Below, piece by piece: positions 38,680 through 47,241 of a stretch of DNA of 64,000 nt. The DNA lies in assembly GCF_002310815.1 (NCBI RefSeq), contig NZ_CP011032.1, positions 846,001 through 910,000 on the forward strand. Direction: 5' to 3'. The notes beneath the pieces are model-generated. The model had not been told where the DNA came from, did no database searches, and saw only the letters and a program-made list of their open reading frames with translations. A program made the position numbers and the translations under genes. The stretch comes from Pseudoalteromonas tunicata (GTDB lineage Bacteria > Pseudomonadota > Gammaproteobacteria > Enterobacterales > Alteromonadaceae). Every line of letters starts with the position of its first letter. Within the stretch, counting starts at the first letter, position 1.

Positions 38680-40467
38680 CTATTTGTCCATTAACGGTTT
38701 GATATATTTGACCGGTGAGCTGCCAAAACTTAAAAACGCTTCGTGAAATGCCTTTAAACTAAAATCATTACCTAATTTTTGTTTTTGCGTTTCTCTAAAA
38801 TCATAAATTTCACGGTAACCGCTAAAATAGCTGGTTAACTGTACTTGGCTTAAGGTCGCTCTGCGCCATTTGCCTTCGGCTTCAGCACGCTCTTGGAATG
38901 CACCATTCATTAGTAAATCAAGTCCTTGCTCTTTAGACATGTTTAATACTTGAATACTGTAATCTAAAATGGTGTTACAAATAACGCGTAAATTCCATTT
39001 GTAATACATCAACCACATTTCAGGCTCAAAATTACCATAACCTTCTTCGAGCATCATACGTTCGGTGTACACTGCCCATCCTTCAATCATGGCACCGTTA
39101 CCTAAAATACTTTTGATTAAAGATGGTGACTGATTAGCATAAACCAGCTGTGCATAATGCCCAGGAATTGCTTCGTGAATATTCAGAATCTGTAAAATCC
39201 AGTGGTTGTATTCTTTTAAATAAGACTCAGCTTGTTCCGCGCCCATGCCATCAAGGGGGGTGACGTTATAGTAAGTATTTTCTTTGCTATCGTAAGGGCC
39301 TGGTGCGCTAATTGATGCGCCTGCAAAACCGCGCATATAATCAGGTGTTTCGCGCACAACTAACGGTTTGTCGGCATCTAAAGTGATTAAATCTTTTTCA
39401 CGAACAAATTTTTCAAGCACAGGAATTTGGCGTTTAATTTCAGGCACAAATTGATCGGCAGAAACATGTTTTACCGCCAAGTGGTTAATTAGTTTTGCTA
39501 TTGCTTGATTGGTGTCGCTTGGCATTGCTTGGTCAGCAAAATATTTTGGCCACAATTGTGTGGTGATTTGCACCATTTCTTGCGTTACGCGCGCTTTATC
39601 ATCCAGCGCTTTTTGATACATTTGTTTGGCGGTATAGCCCGATTGAATATCAAAAGCGAATTTTTCTTCATATAAGGCTTCACCAATTCTAAATGAACGA
39701 GCTGAATTGTTTGCAACCAGTTCTTTTTCAAGTTCGGTTAAAAAGTCGATATAGCCTTGAACCGCTTGTTTTGAGGTATTAAAGCGTTCAACGAAAAGGG
39801 CTTTATCGCTATCGCTTAAGCCTGATTTTTGCGCGCGAGCCAGTAAGTCATCAGAAAAAACCGAAAACGCACCTTGGTTTTGTGAAATTGCGAGCTGAGT
39901 AAATTCTAGCGTCGGAGTATCGATATTCGCTTGTGCTGCTTGGTAGTACGCTGGCACGTTTTCCATACGCATTAGTACTTTTTGCAATTTGCTATCTTCA
40001 GCTTCAAGGCGGCTATTAATGATTTTTGCAAAGGCACCTGCCACATTGTAATTTGATGGATCCCACTGCCAACTTTTAAATTTGGTATGCTGCCAAATGT
40101 TTTTATCGAGCATGTTTTTAATCAGGTAATAATCTGTTTTTTGATTTTGGTTGAGTTGTTCAACATCAAATGTTGCTAACCTTGCAAGTTCAGCTTGGGT
40201 GGATGCTAGGCTTTTTTCGCGACTGGCGGCATTGGGAATTGTTAAAATATGGTCGTATTTACCGTAACCTACCCACAAAGACCATTCAGGGTTTTCTTGC
40301 CACAAGCGCTCGATAAATTGCGTTGAATAATCAGCAAAGTTTTGCTGTACTTGAGCGGCAGAAACGGCCGGTGTTGTTGTACTTTGGTTGATTTGACAAC
40401 CAGTTAAACCTAGGGTGGCCGCTAACGATATCGCTAATGTGGTTTTTTTTAAAAAATGTGTGTTCAT
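38680..40467 (-). CDS. DUF885-family metallopeptidase-like lipoprotein
   Basis: The 595-residue protein has a lipoprotein signal with lipobox LTGC. The DUF885 hallmark HEAIPGHYAQ (HExxPGH zinc-ligand pattern) is present, followed by MIEGWAVYTERMMLEEGYG, whose Glu is the likely third ligand. These exported proteins are thought to be peptidases; activity is rarely tested. Monocistronic, terminated at 38638. Confidence 0.88.
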   Translation of the reverse strand: MNTHFLKKTTLAISLAATLGLTGCQINQSTTTPAVSAAQVQQNFADYSTQFIERLWQENPEWSLWVGYGKYDHILTIPNAASREKSLASTQAELARLATFDVEQLNQNQKTDYYLIKNMLDKNIWQHTKFKSWQWDPSNYNVAGAFAKIINSRLEAEDSKLQKVLMRMENVPAYYQAAQANIDTPTLEFTQLAISQNQGAFSVFSDDLLARAQKSGLSDSDKALFVERFNTSKQAVQGYIDFLTELEKELVANNSARSFRIGEALYEEKFAFDIQSGYTAKQMYQKALDDKARVTQEMVQITTQLWPKYFADQAMPSDTNQAIAKLINHLAVKHVSADQFVPEIKRQIPVLEKFVREKDLITLDADKPLVVRETPDYMRGFAGASISAPGPYDSKENTYYNVTPLDGMGAEQAESYLKEYNHWILQILNIHEAIPGHYAQLVYANQSPSLIKSILGNGAMIEGWAVYTERMMLEEGYGNFEPEMWLMYYKWNLRVICNTILDYSIQVLNMSKEQGLDLLMNGAFQERAEAEGKWRRATLSQVQLTSYFSGYREIYDFRETQKQKLGNDFSLKAFHEAFLSFGSSPVKYIKPLMDK

Positions 40468-40572
40468 AACAAAGGGCTCGAGTAAAAAACGATGATCAGT
40501 TATAAGGTATTTGTCCTAAATAAAAAAGCCTATTTCTTTGTATTAGCAACAAATTAAGATGAGTAACCGAAA

Positions 40573-41427
40573 TTGAGCATAGCAAAATGGCAGTTAGATT
40601 TTTTAAATGAGTATCAGTTGCCACACAGCTACCTTTATCAAATTGAGCCTGTAGTGCAGCGCATTTTAAATTTATATCAACACCATAGAGTGCCAAAGCC
40701 TTGGTTGCTGGCAATAAATGGTGCGCAAGGTTCAGGTAAGTCGACTTTAAGTGCTTATTTAGTTGCATATTTTAAGTGGGAAAAACAGAAAAAAGCGCTA
40801 GTACTGTCGCTTGATGATTATTATTACTCGCCCAAACAGCGTGCTGATGTCGCCAAGCACTATCATCCGTTATTTCGCACCCGTGGAGTGCCTGGTACTC
40901 ATGATATAAAACAAGCAATTGCTGACGTTAACGCTCTTTTGGCCAAGCAGCCTTGTTTGATCCCTCGATTTGATAAAAGCCAAGATTGTGTTTTTAGCCA
41001 AGAATTTTGGCAATCTGTTGATGAACCGCAAGATGTGGTGATTTTTGAAGGTTGGTGTGTGGGCCTTCCAGCCGAGCCTGCCAATAACTTGCTAACACCG
41101 GTTAATCATTTTGAACAAACATGTGACGCAGATGGCCGTTTTCGTCAACTCGTTAATCAGCATTTAGCGGCAGCGTATCAAGATTTATTCGCTTTGTTTG
41201 AACATTTGATTTATTTAAGAATGAGCGATTTTAATCATGTTTTAGCATGGCGACAAAAACAAGAACATAAACTAATTGCTAAAACGGGATCAGGTTTAAG
41301 TGATGAGCAAATACAAGATTTTATTGCGTATTTTGAGCGTTTAACGCGCTATGCTTTGAAAAGTTTACCAGCAAAAGCCGATATCATAGTTGATGTATTA
41401 GCCAACCATCAGCTGGCATTGGTGTAA
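40573..41427 (+). CDS. D-glycerate 3-kinase-like P-loop kinase
   Basis: This 284-residue cytoplasmic protein has Walker A AINGAQGSGKST, a substrate lid with SLDDYYYSPKQR, then RTRGVPGTHD, PRFDKSQDCV and VVIFEGWCVGL. These motifs define the plant GLYK / yeast Tda10-like kinase family, whose plant member phosphorylates D-glycerate. The gene starts with TTG 40573. It converges on a 2-hydroxyacid dehydrogenase gene that could make or consume D-glycerate, which supports the function but does not prove it. Confidence 0.8.
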   Translation: MSIAKWQLDFLNEYQLPHSYLYQIEPVVQRILNLYQHHRVPKPWLLAINGAQGSGKSTLSAYLVAYFKWEKQKKALVLSLDDYYYSPKQRADVAKHYHPLFRTRGVPGTHDIKQAIADVNALLAKQPCLIPRFDKSQDCVFSQEFWQSVDEPQDVVIFEGWCVGLPAEPANNLLTPVNHFEQTCDADGRFRQLVNQHLAAAYQDLFALFEHLIYLRMSDFNHVLAWRQKQEHKLIAKTGSGLSDEQIQDFIAYFERLTRYALKSLPAKADIIVDVLANHQLALV

Positions 41428-41489
41428 TTAAATCATCATTGCACCTTAGGTGAAACAATGATTTGAGTTGTTAGATATTTTAACTGTGT

Positions 41490-42437
41490 TTAAGCCACTC
41501 GATTGCGATTTTCGCCTTGGCTAAATGCATTGATATTAAGGGCTATTTGCGCCAATAGTCGGCTAACAGATTGCTGACTGGCCCACGCAATGTGAGGGGT
41601 TAGCAGTAGATTTGGCTTTGTGTAGCTAACTAGTGGGTTATCTTGTTGAGCGGGTTCTTGGCTTAATACATCGACTGCAGCGCCTGCAATTTGTTGCTGT
41701 GTTAATGCGTTAACTAAGGCTTGCTCGTTCACAATGCCACCGCGTGCGGTATTTAATAACACGGCAGTTGGTTTCATCAGTGCAAATTCAGCTTGGTCAA
41801 TCAGGTTTTTAGTCTCAGCCGTAAGGGGGCAGTGCAAAGATATAATATCGGCTTGTTGTAAGGCGTCAGTAAACGCGACTCGGCCATGTCTTGGCGTGTG
41901 ATTTTTACGTTCGCTAATGAGCACCTTCATGCCAAATGCATTTGCGACCAGGCTCATGGCTTTACCGAGCTCTCCATAACCAATAATGGCGATAGTTTTA
42001 CCAGCTACTTCATCAATAGGGTGGTCGAGCAAACAAAAATGCTGACTTTGTTGCCATAAGCCTTGTTGGCAATCTTGAATATAGCGATGAGTATTGCCAA
42101 GTAGGTTGAACAATAAACTAAAACTATGTTGCACCACGCTTGCGGTGGAATAACCCGCTACATTACATACTGCAATACCGCCTATTTTTGCTGCCTCTAA
42201 ATCAACATTGTTAGTGCCGGTTGCTGCAATACAAATAAGCTTTAAGTTTGGTAATTGCGTAAGTATTTCTTTTGTTAGTACCACTTTATTGGTGATCACG
42301 ACATCGGCTTGTTGGCAGCGCGCTAATACATCATTTACATTGGTGTGTTCAAAGCACGTTAAGCTGCTCGCTAAGATTTTTATCGGGGCAATGTCACCTG
42401 TGGTTAGGGTTGCGTGATCTAAAATTACAATTTTCAT
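41490..42437 (-). CDS. D-2-hydroxyacid dehydrogenase (glycerate dehydrogenase type)
   Basis: The 315-residue protein has the NAD-binding GYGELGKAM, catalytic Arg in LLNTARGGIVNE, Glu in VDVLSQEPA and His in PHIAWAS. It is closest in pattern to HprA-type hydroxypyruvate reductases (ICIAATGTNNVDLEAA). It would interconvert hydroxypyruvate and D-glycerate using NAD(H). The start at 42437 is divergent from the ZntR-like gene with its promoter at 42465. Confidence 0.88.
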   Translation of the reverse strand: MKIVILDHATLTTGDIAPIKILASSLTCFEHTNVNDVLARCQQADVVITNKVVLTKEILTQLPNLKLICIAATGTNNVDLEAAKIGGIAVCNVAGYSTASVVQHSFSLLFNLLGNTHRYIQDCQQGLWQQSQHFCLLDHPIDEVAGKTIAIIGYGELGKAMSLVANAFGMKVLISERKNHTPRHGRVAFTDALQQADIISLHCPLTAETKNLIDQAEFALMKPTAVLLNTARGGIVNEQALVNALTQQQIAGAAVDVLSQEPAQQDNPLVSYTKPNLLLTPHIAWASQQSVSRLLAQIALNINAFSQGENRNRVA

Positions 42438-42464
42438 TTTATTTAAATTTTTTCGTAGAAACTA

Positions 42465-42496
42465 TTGACCTTGGAGTTTACTCTAAGCTTTATACT
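42465..42496 (+). promoter_or_regulatory. MerR-type promoter and operator of the zinc efflux operon
   Basis: TTGACC (42465-42470) and TATACT (42491-42496) are separated by a 20-base spacer, longer than the usual 17, as in MerR-controlled promoters. The spacer holds a near-perfect dyad CTTGGAGTTTACTCTAAG (42470-42487, one mismatch), similar in layout to the E. coli zntA operator bound by ZntR. Confidence 0.85.
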
Positions 42497-42563
42497 CAGC
42501 TCAAATACTTTGGCGACCCGTTATTTCTTAAGCCAAGTTGTTATTCGAAAAGGAGTGATGAAC

Positions 42564-42977
42564 ATGCAAATAGGTGAGCTCGCAAAACAATTGGCTGTTT
42601 CAACAGATACGCTGCGCTATTACGAAAAGAATCAATTGTTAAGCGCAAGTGGTAGAACCGATTCGGGTTATCGAATTTATGACGCTGCCAGTGTAAAGCA
42701 ACTTGAGTTTGTACTCAGGGCTAAAAGCGTGGGGTTTACGTTAAATGAAATCAAAGAGTTATTGGCAATTAAAGTTGAAAAAGAAAACCATAGCTGCGCC
42801 GAAATAAAAACATTTACCGCCGATAAAATGGCTGAGGTTGCAGCAAAAATTGCAGAATTACAGCGGTTTCATCAATCTTTAAATTTATTACATGCGTCAT
42901 GTTGTGGTGGTGAAGAATCAGCCCAGCATTGTTCTATTTTATCTGCTTTGGAGAATGTCGATGACACTATTAACTAA
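42564..42977 (+). CDS. ZntR-like MerR-family metal-responsive regulator
   Basis: The product has 137 residues. ATG 42564 is chosen since AGGAG lies eight bases upstream and the protein then begins with MQIGELAKQL. An N-terminal winged helix (VSTDTLRYYEKNQLL) is followed by a dimer helix and the metal loop. Cys78, Cys113-Cys114 and Cys123, plus H122, align with ZntR Cys79, Cys114-Cys115 and Cys124 (ACCGTAHSSVYCSI in E. coli, SCCGGEESAQHCSI here). It should sense zinc, or possibly cadmium or lead, and activate its own promoter. The permease gene starts inside its 3' end. Confidence 0.9.
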   Translation: MQIGELAKQLAVSTDTLRYYEKNQLLSASGRTDSGYRIYDAASVKQLEFVLRAKSVGFTLNEIKELLAIKVEKENHSCAEIKTFTADKMAEVAAKIAELQRFHQSLNLLHASCCGGEESAQHCSILSALENVDDTIN

Positions 42978-44259
42978 TTTTTGGCAGCTGTTTATGGTGT
43001 CGGCGCCGTGGCTGTTGCTTGGTTTATTTATTGCGGCATTGTTAAATGTGTATTTACCTAAAGACTTTTTGAATAAGCATTTAGGTAAAGAAGGATTTTG
43101 GACCACAGTAAAAGCGGCCCTGATTGGTGCGCCAATGCCTCTGTGTTCTTGTGGGGTGATCCCTGCTGCAATTGGTCTTCGCCGCGCTGGTGCTTCAAAA
43201 AGTGCCACTACCGCATTTTTAGTCTCAACGCCTGAAACGGGCATTGATTCAATTTCAGTATCGTATGTTTTATTAGGCCCATTTATGGCGATTATTCGGC
43301 CCATTGCTGCCATTGCTAGTGCAATCACAGCAGGTTTGCTGGTGGGCAAAGAGAGTAAACATGAGCATAAAAGTGATAACCACACTCATCAGCCTTCAGA
43401 GAAACAGAGTGCTTCGTGCTGCGCGGCCAAAGCGAGCAGCCCATCAGCGGTAAAAGAGGTCGTAAAAGAGGATGAAAAAGTAACAGTTAGTTGCTGCGCA
43501 CCAAAAGCTGAAGTTAAGCCAAAAACGACCAGTTGTTGCGCGAGTACTAAGGCCGATATGGTTATAAGGGATGAATCTGAAAGTAAACAAACAAGTTGCT
43601 GCGCACCTGTTATAACGAGTAGTGATGAAGCGTTGATAACAGAAGATGTCGCAAGTTGTTGTGATAGTCATGAAGCGACCCCCACAACTAGCTCGCAGTG
43701 GACCAAACTTAAACAAGCATTTCACTTTAGTGCCACTAAGTTGCTGCAAGATACCGCAGTGTGGTTACTGATCGGATTGTTTTTTGCCGCGTTAGTACAA
43801 ACCTATGTACCTGAAGGGTTTTTAGCGCAGTGGGGCACGGGATTATTGGCGATGACAGTCATGGTTTTGGTGAGCATTCCAATGTATATCTGCGCAACAG
43901 CCTCGACACCAATAGCGGCAGGACTTTTGTTATCTGGGGTCTCACCAGGTGCGGTCTTGGTATTTATGCTAGCAGGCCCTGCCACTAACATTGCAACGTT
44001 AGGCGTGGTGGGCAAAGAGCTCGGTAAACGTGCGGTTGCAGCCTATTTAACAGGAGTAATTGGTATGGCGCTGGTATTTGGTTATTTAACTGATTATTTA
44101 GTCGCTGAATATGGCTTGGTGGTTGCACCAACGATGGCTCATGGCCATGAAGTATTACCTTATTGGTTAGAGTTAGGCGCTGCTATGTTACTTGCCGGAT
44201 TGTTAGTTCGATTAGCCATTATTTTTATCGATAATAAAATGCAGGCTCGCAACGTGTAA
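42961..44259 (+). CDS. SO_0444-type Cu/Zn efflux permease with Cys-rich loop
   Basis: The product has 432 residues from ATG 42961, seven bases after GGAG and 17 bases inside the regulator gene. Two membrane halves (about 8-130 and 255-425) are each of the PF03773/ArsP permease type; the first has the PMPLCSCGVIP motif (Cys62, Cys64), the second IPMYICATASTP. The loop between them (131-240) has a His-rich start (HEHKSDNHTH) and five SCC motifs at 152, 177, 191, 212 and 232. The loop is probably a metal-binding domain. The family exports copper/zinc in Shewanella (known); the specificity here is inferred from the ZntR-like partner. Confidence 0.88.
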   Translation: MTLLTNFWQLFMVSAPWLLLGLFIAALLNVYLPKDFLNKHLGKEGFWTTVKAALIGAPMPLCSCGVIPAAIGLRRAGASKSATTAFLVSTPETGIDSISVSYVLLGPFMAIIRPIAAIASAITAGLLVGKESKHEHKSDNHTHQPSEKQSASCCAAKASSPSAVKEVVKEDEKVTVSCCAPKAEVKPKTTSCCASTKADMVIRDESESKQTSCCAPVITSSDEALITEDVASCCDSHEATPTTSSQWTKLKQAFHFSATKLLQDTAVWLLIGLFFAALVQTYVPEGFLAQWGTGLLAMTVMVLVSIPMYICATASTPIAAGLLLSGVSPGAVLVFMLAGPATNIATLGVVGKELGKRAVAAYLTGVIGMALVFGYLTDYLVAEYGLVVAPTMAHGHEVLPYWLELGAAMLLAGLLVRLAIIFIDNKMQARNV

Positions 44260-44264
44260 CTATG

Positions 44265-44300
44265 AAAACAGGCTAGAGACTTTTTCTCTGGCCTGTTTTT
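44265..44300 (+). terminator. Terminator of the zinc efflux operon
   Basis: AAAACAGGCTAGAG (44265-44278) pairs with CTCTGGCCTGTTTT (44286-44299), one G-U pair, and the right arm runs into T. The loop is ACTTTTT. Confidence 0.9.
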
Positions 44301-44424
44301 AAATAAAGTTTGTCATTTTAATTTAAACAGCCAAATCTTCAGCTTTTCTTCAGATTTATTGCATATCAAAAGCAAGCAAAACATGGTGATATTTCTTATC
44401 TGTAAAAATTAGGAGATACCACCA

Positions 44425-45294
44425 ATGAAATTAAATTTACTTTGCTCTGCGTTGTTTTTATCAAGTGTATTTATTACCAATCCTGTTAATGCCAAAGAAA
44501 CCACTGGGTTAGCGCACGCCAAAAAAGTGAGTGTTAGTGCCGATGCCTACCAAGGCTTTATCTATCCTAATCAAGCTCAAAACGCCATTAGCTTAAGTTT
44601 CGATGATGCTCGTTTTAGTCAAATTGATGTTGGTCTACCTTTGCTAAATAAACTCGGCGTTAAAGCAACTTTTTATGTAGTGCCCAATGCGGTTGAAGAA
44701 CGCTTAAGCGGGTGGCAACAAGCAGTTAAAAGCGGTCATGAAATTGCGAACCATACAGCTAATCATGTGTGTAGTGGTAATTTTGAATGGCTGCGCCAAA
44801 AAGGGTTAGGGTTAGAGCAGCTTGACTTAGCTTGGTTGGCTGAAGATATGGCGATTGGCAATCGCTATATTGAAGATAAACTGGGCGTAACAGCCACAGG
44901 TTTTGCGTATCCGTGCGGCCATACTTTTGTTGGGCAAGGTACACAAACTCAAAGCTATGTGCCGCTGGTGGCGCAAAAATTTACAGTGGGTCGTACGTGG
45001 AATGATGAAACAGGAAACAACCCAAATTATGTCGATATGGCCCAAGTGGCCGCGGTGCGTATGGATGGTATGAGCTTTGAGCAGCTCAAAGAGCAAATCG
45101 AATTTATGCGAGTCAATAATTCATGGATTGTATTGGCTGGCCACGAGGTTGGAAAGGGGGATTGGTATACGGTGGATGCCAAAGTGCTAGAGCAATTAAT
45201 TGGCTATTTAAACGATCCTAAAAATGGTTTTTGGCTCGACACTGTGGCAAATGTTGCTGATTATATTGAACAAAAAAGAAAGTTAACTCAGTAA
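44425..45294 (+). CDS. Exported polysaccharide deacetylase
   Basis: The 289-residue protein has a signal peptide (cut after VNA). A NodB-type catalytic domain starts with SLSFDDARFSQ (catalytic and metal Asp pair) and continues with the zinc His pair in EIANHTANH and FAYPCGH. Such enzymes remove acetyl groups from GlcNAc polymers such as chitin oligomers or peptidoglycan. The target is unknown. AGGAGA precedes the ATG. It is followed at 87 bases by the sugar dehydrogenase gene. Confidence 0.85.
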   Translation: MKLNLLCSALFLSSVFITNPVNAKETTGLAHAKKVSVSADAYQGFIYPNQAQNAISLSFDDARFSQIDVGLPLLNKLGVKATFYVVPNAVEERLSGWQQAVKSGHEIANHTANHVCSGNFEWLRQKGLGLEQLDLAWLAEDMAIGNRYIEDKLGVTATGFAYPCGHTFVGQGTQTQSYVPLVAQKFTVGRTWNDETGNNPNYVDMAQVAAVRMDGMSFEQLKEQIEFMRVNNSWIVLAGHEVGKGDWYTVDAKVLEQLIGYLNDPKNGFWLDTVANVADYIEQKRKLTQ

Positions 45295-45380
45295 TTGGCC
45301 GTTCATCTCAACCGCATATCTCTGAGTAATTATTATGCTAAAGTCGGGGTTATCATAAACGGTTATGCTTTGGAGTTACT

Positions 45381-46520
45381 GTGATAAACCCTGCTAAATA
45401 TGTTAATAACGCTGTTTTACTGTCTGCCAGTTTGTTTGCAACTTCAGTATTTGCAACAGATTACACACAATTGCCAAGTATTGAAGTAAATCACAGTTCT
45501 GAGCTGGTGGCTAATAACGCGCCTATTCCTTGGGCTATGGTGCAATTACCCAATGGTAAGTTATTAATTAGCGAGCGCAGTGGTAAATTACTGCTTCAAG
45601 GCGATGGTTTAACAGCAATTGAAATATCTGGGTTGCCAAAAATTCACGCCAATGGTCAAGGCGGCCTACTAGATTTAGCACTGCATCCTGATTTTGCGAC
45701 TAATCAGTGGCTTTACTTGACTTATTCAAGCCCAGAAGGAGCGGGGGAGGGCAGTCATACAGCCTTAATGCGCGCCAAACTTGATACTAAAAATAGGCTG
45801 TTAACTGAGCAGCAAGTGCTGTACAAAGGCGAAGGTAATACTAAAAAGGGTCAGCATTATGGCAGTCGTATTGCCTTTGATGGTAAAGGGTATGTGTATT
45901 TTTCAATTGGCGACCGCGGTGCAAGAGATCTCAATCCACAAGATTTAACTCGTGATGGTGGAAAAATTTATCGATTACATGATGATGGCCGCGTACCAAG
46001 CGATAATCCTTTTGTAAATCAACCAACAGCCAAACAAGCGACGTGGTCTTATGGTCATCGTAATCCACAGGGCATGTGGTTTGATACTGCATCAAACACA
46101 CTTTGGGCCCATGAGCATGGTCCAAAAGGCGGTGATGAGCTTAATTTAATTGCCCCTAATAAAAATTATGGTTGGCCAGTGGTTAGTTACGGCGTTAATT
46201 ATAATGGTTCGAGTTTTACTGACTTAACTGAAAAATCAGGCATGCAAGCACCAGTATTACATTGGACTCCGTCGATAGCACCTTCCGGTATGGCATATGT
46301 AAATAGTGATAAATACCCAAGTTTAAAGGGCAAACTATTAGTCGGTTCAATGAAGTTTAGCTTTATCAGTGCCCTTGAAATTAAAAATGGCCAAGTGATA
46401 AAACAAGATAAAGTGTTTGAAGGCGTTGGGCGAGTTCGTAGTTTATTACAAGGTCACGATGGTTATTTATATGTAGGTCTTGATGGCCAAGGTGTAAAGC
46501 GTTTGCTACCTAAATCATAA
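45381..46520 (+). CDS. PQQ-dependent aldose sugar dehydrogenase (GSDH family)
   Basis: The 379-residue exported protein has a signal peptide near SLFATSVFA. A six-bladed propeller of the soluble glucose/sorbosone dehydrogenase family is marked by GQGGLLDLALHPDF, YVYFSIGDRG, YGHRNPQGM (PQQ-contacting His) and HEHGPKGGDE. E. coli Asd (YliI) oxidises many aldoses in the periplasm with PQQ as cofactor. Start GTG 45381 with TTTGGAG upstream. No PQQ biosynthesis genes are in the window. Confidence 0.9.
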   Translation: MINPAKYVNNAVLLSASLFATSVFATDYTQLPSIEVNHSSELVANNAPIPWAMVQLPNGKLLISERSGKLLLQGDGLTAIEISGLPKIHANGQGGLLDLALHPDFATNQWLYLTYSSPEGAGEGSHTALMRAKLDTKNRLLTEQQVLYKGEGNTKKGQHYGSRIAFDGKGYVYFSIGDRGARDLNPQDLTRDGGKIYRLHDDGRVPSDNPFVNQPTAKQATWSYGHRNPQGMWFDTASNTLWAHEHGPKGGDELNLIAPNKNYGWPVVSYGVNYNGSSFTDLTEKSGMQAPVLHWTPSIAPSGMAYVNSDKYPSLKGKLLVGSMKFSFISALEIKNGQVIKQDKVFEGVGRVRSLLQGHDGYLYVGLDGQGVKRLLPKS

Positions 46521-46541
46521 TACGAATCTATCTATTAAATA

Positions 46542-46570
46542 AAAAAGGTTGAATCTAATTCAACCTTTTT
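46542..46570. terminator. Bidirectional terminator after the sugar dehydrogenase gene
   Basis: Five A and GGTTGAAT (46542-46554) pair with ATTCAACC and five T (46558-46570) around CTA. It can also terminate the minus-strand DUF2999 gene. Confidence 0.92.
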
Positions 46571-46587
46571 ACTTTAAGCTGGCAAAC

Positions 46588-46848
46588 TTACTGCTGTTGG
46601 CTTTTTAGTTTTTCTTTTGCTTCTTCTAATTTACTAAAATCTAATCCTAGCTCTTCAATGGCTTCTTTAATTAAATTAGGTTGCGTCATCACCAGACCCA
46701 TAAGTTGCTGCAGCTTTTCAGGTGCAATGCCAAGTTGCTGTACTAAGGTCATCGCCATAAATGGATTTTCGGTGAAAGACTGGAACAACTCGTGAGTTTG
46801 TTGTTCGCTAACATTGTGTTCTTTTAAAATTGCGATAATTGGATTCAT
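46588..46848 (-). CDS. DUF2999-family small protein
   Basis: This 86-residue all-helical cytoplasmic protein begins MNPIIAILKEHNVSEQQ and has the internal repeat-like pattern of ENPFMAMTLVQQLGIAPEKLQQLM. I recognise it as DUF2999, found in Shewanella, Vibrio and Alteromonadales. No function is known. It stands alone between the shared terminator and the regulatory region of the iron cluster. Confidence 0.85.
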   Translation of the reverse strand: MNPIIAILKEHNVSEQQTHELFQSFTENPFMAMTLVQQLGIAPEKLQQLMGLVMTQPNLIKEAIEELGLDFSKLEEAKEKLKSQQQ

Positions 46849-47147
46849 AACGGCCTTGGTTGCGAATTAAATAATGTTTATAGCTTATTTATATGGGCAC
46901 ATAGTGCAAGTTTAAAGTCGTTTACTTTTTTTTATGAAAAATATAGTGGCTGAGTTTTTGATCTAATAAAAAACGAGAGGGTTAATGCTTGTCTGACATC
47001 GCTTGATGTTTGGATTTTAGCGTTACCTCCTGTTTTTAATTGGCTTTGAGCGCCTCTGTTTGTCTTGTAATGTAGTTGATTTTGATATTGAAAAGTTTCT
47101 TGCTGAGATTAAAGATAAATTAAGTTTCACTCAATTAGTTATGTAAA

Positions 47148-47162
47148 TGATATTTATTATCA
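47148..47162 (+). promoter_or_regulatory. Fur box 1
   Basis: TGATATTTATTATCA matches the Fur 7-1-7 inverted repeat TGATAAT-N-ATTATCA at 14 of 15 positions (N counted as match). Located about 80-95 bases before the imelysin gene. Fur with ferrous iron represses genes at such sites. Confidence 0.8.
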
Positions 47163-47203
47163 TTATTGATCTGTTTTGTATTTAAGTGTAACATCTTTTT
47201 AAA

Positions 47204-47218
47204 TAAGATTTATTATCA
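47204..47218 (+). promoter_or_regulatory. Fur box 2 (weaker)
   Basis: TAAGATTTATTATCA has a perfect right half (ATTATCA) and a degenerate left half (three mismatches to TGATAAT). It ends 23 bases before the probable start codon of the imelysin gene, where bound Fur would block transcription. Confidence 0.5.
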
Positions 47219-47241
47219 TTTAAAAGTGTATGGATAACGCA

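Larger units (their letters stand above)
46849..47229 (+). promoter_or_regulatory. Regulatory region of the imelysin/di-heme cluster
   Basis: Nothing in these 381 bases looks like a gene. The last 90 bases hold two Fur-box-like sites (listed separately). Promoter elements are not clear; TTTCAC (47125-47130) with TGATAT (47148-47153) at 17 bases is one option and would overlap the first Fur site. Confidence 0.6.

Noticed and set aside
43377..43670. SCC motifs in the permease loop as a tandem DNA repeat
   Set aside because: Spacings are 25, 14, 21 and 20 codons and the DNA between them does not repeat, so it is a protein-level motif and not a microsatellite or CRISPR-like array.
43444..43749. 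101-codon Cys/Thr-rich frame on the minus strand inside the efflux permease
   Set aside because: It is antisense to the SCC-motif loop; its composition follows from that repeat-like DNA.
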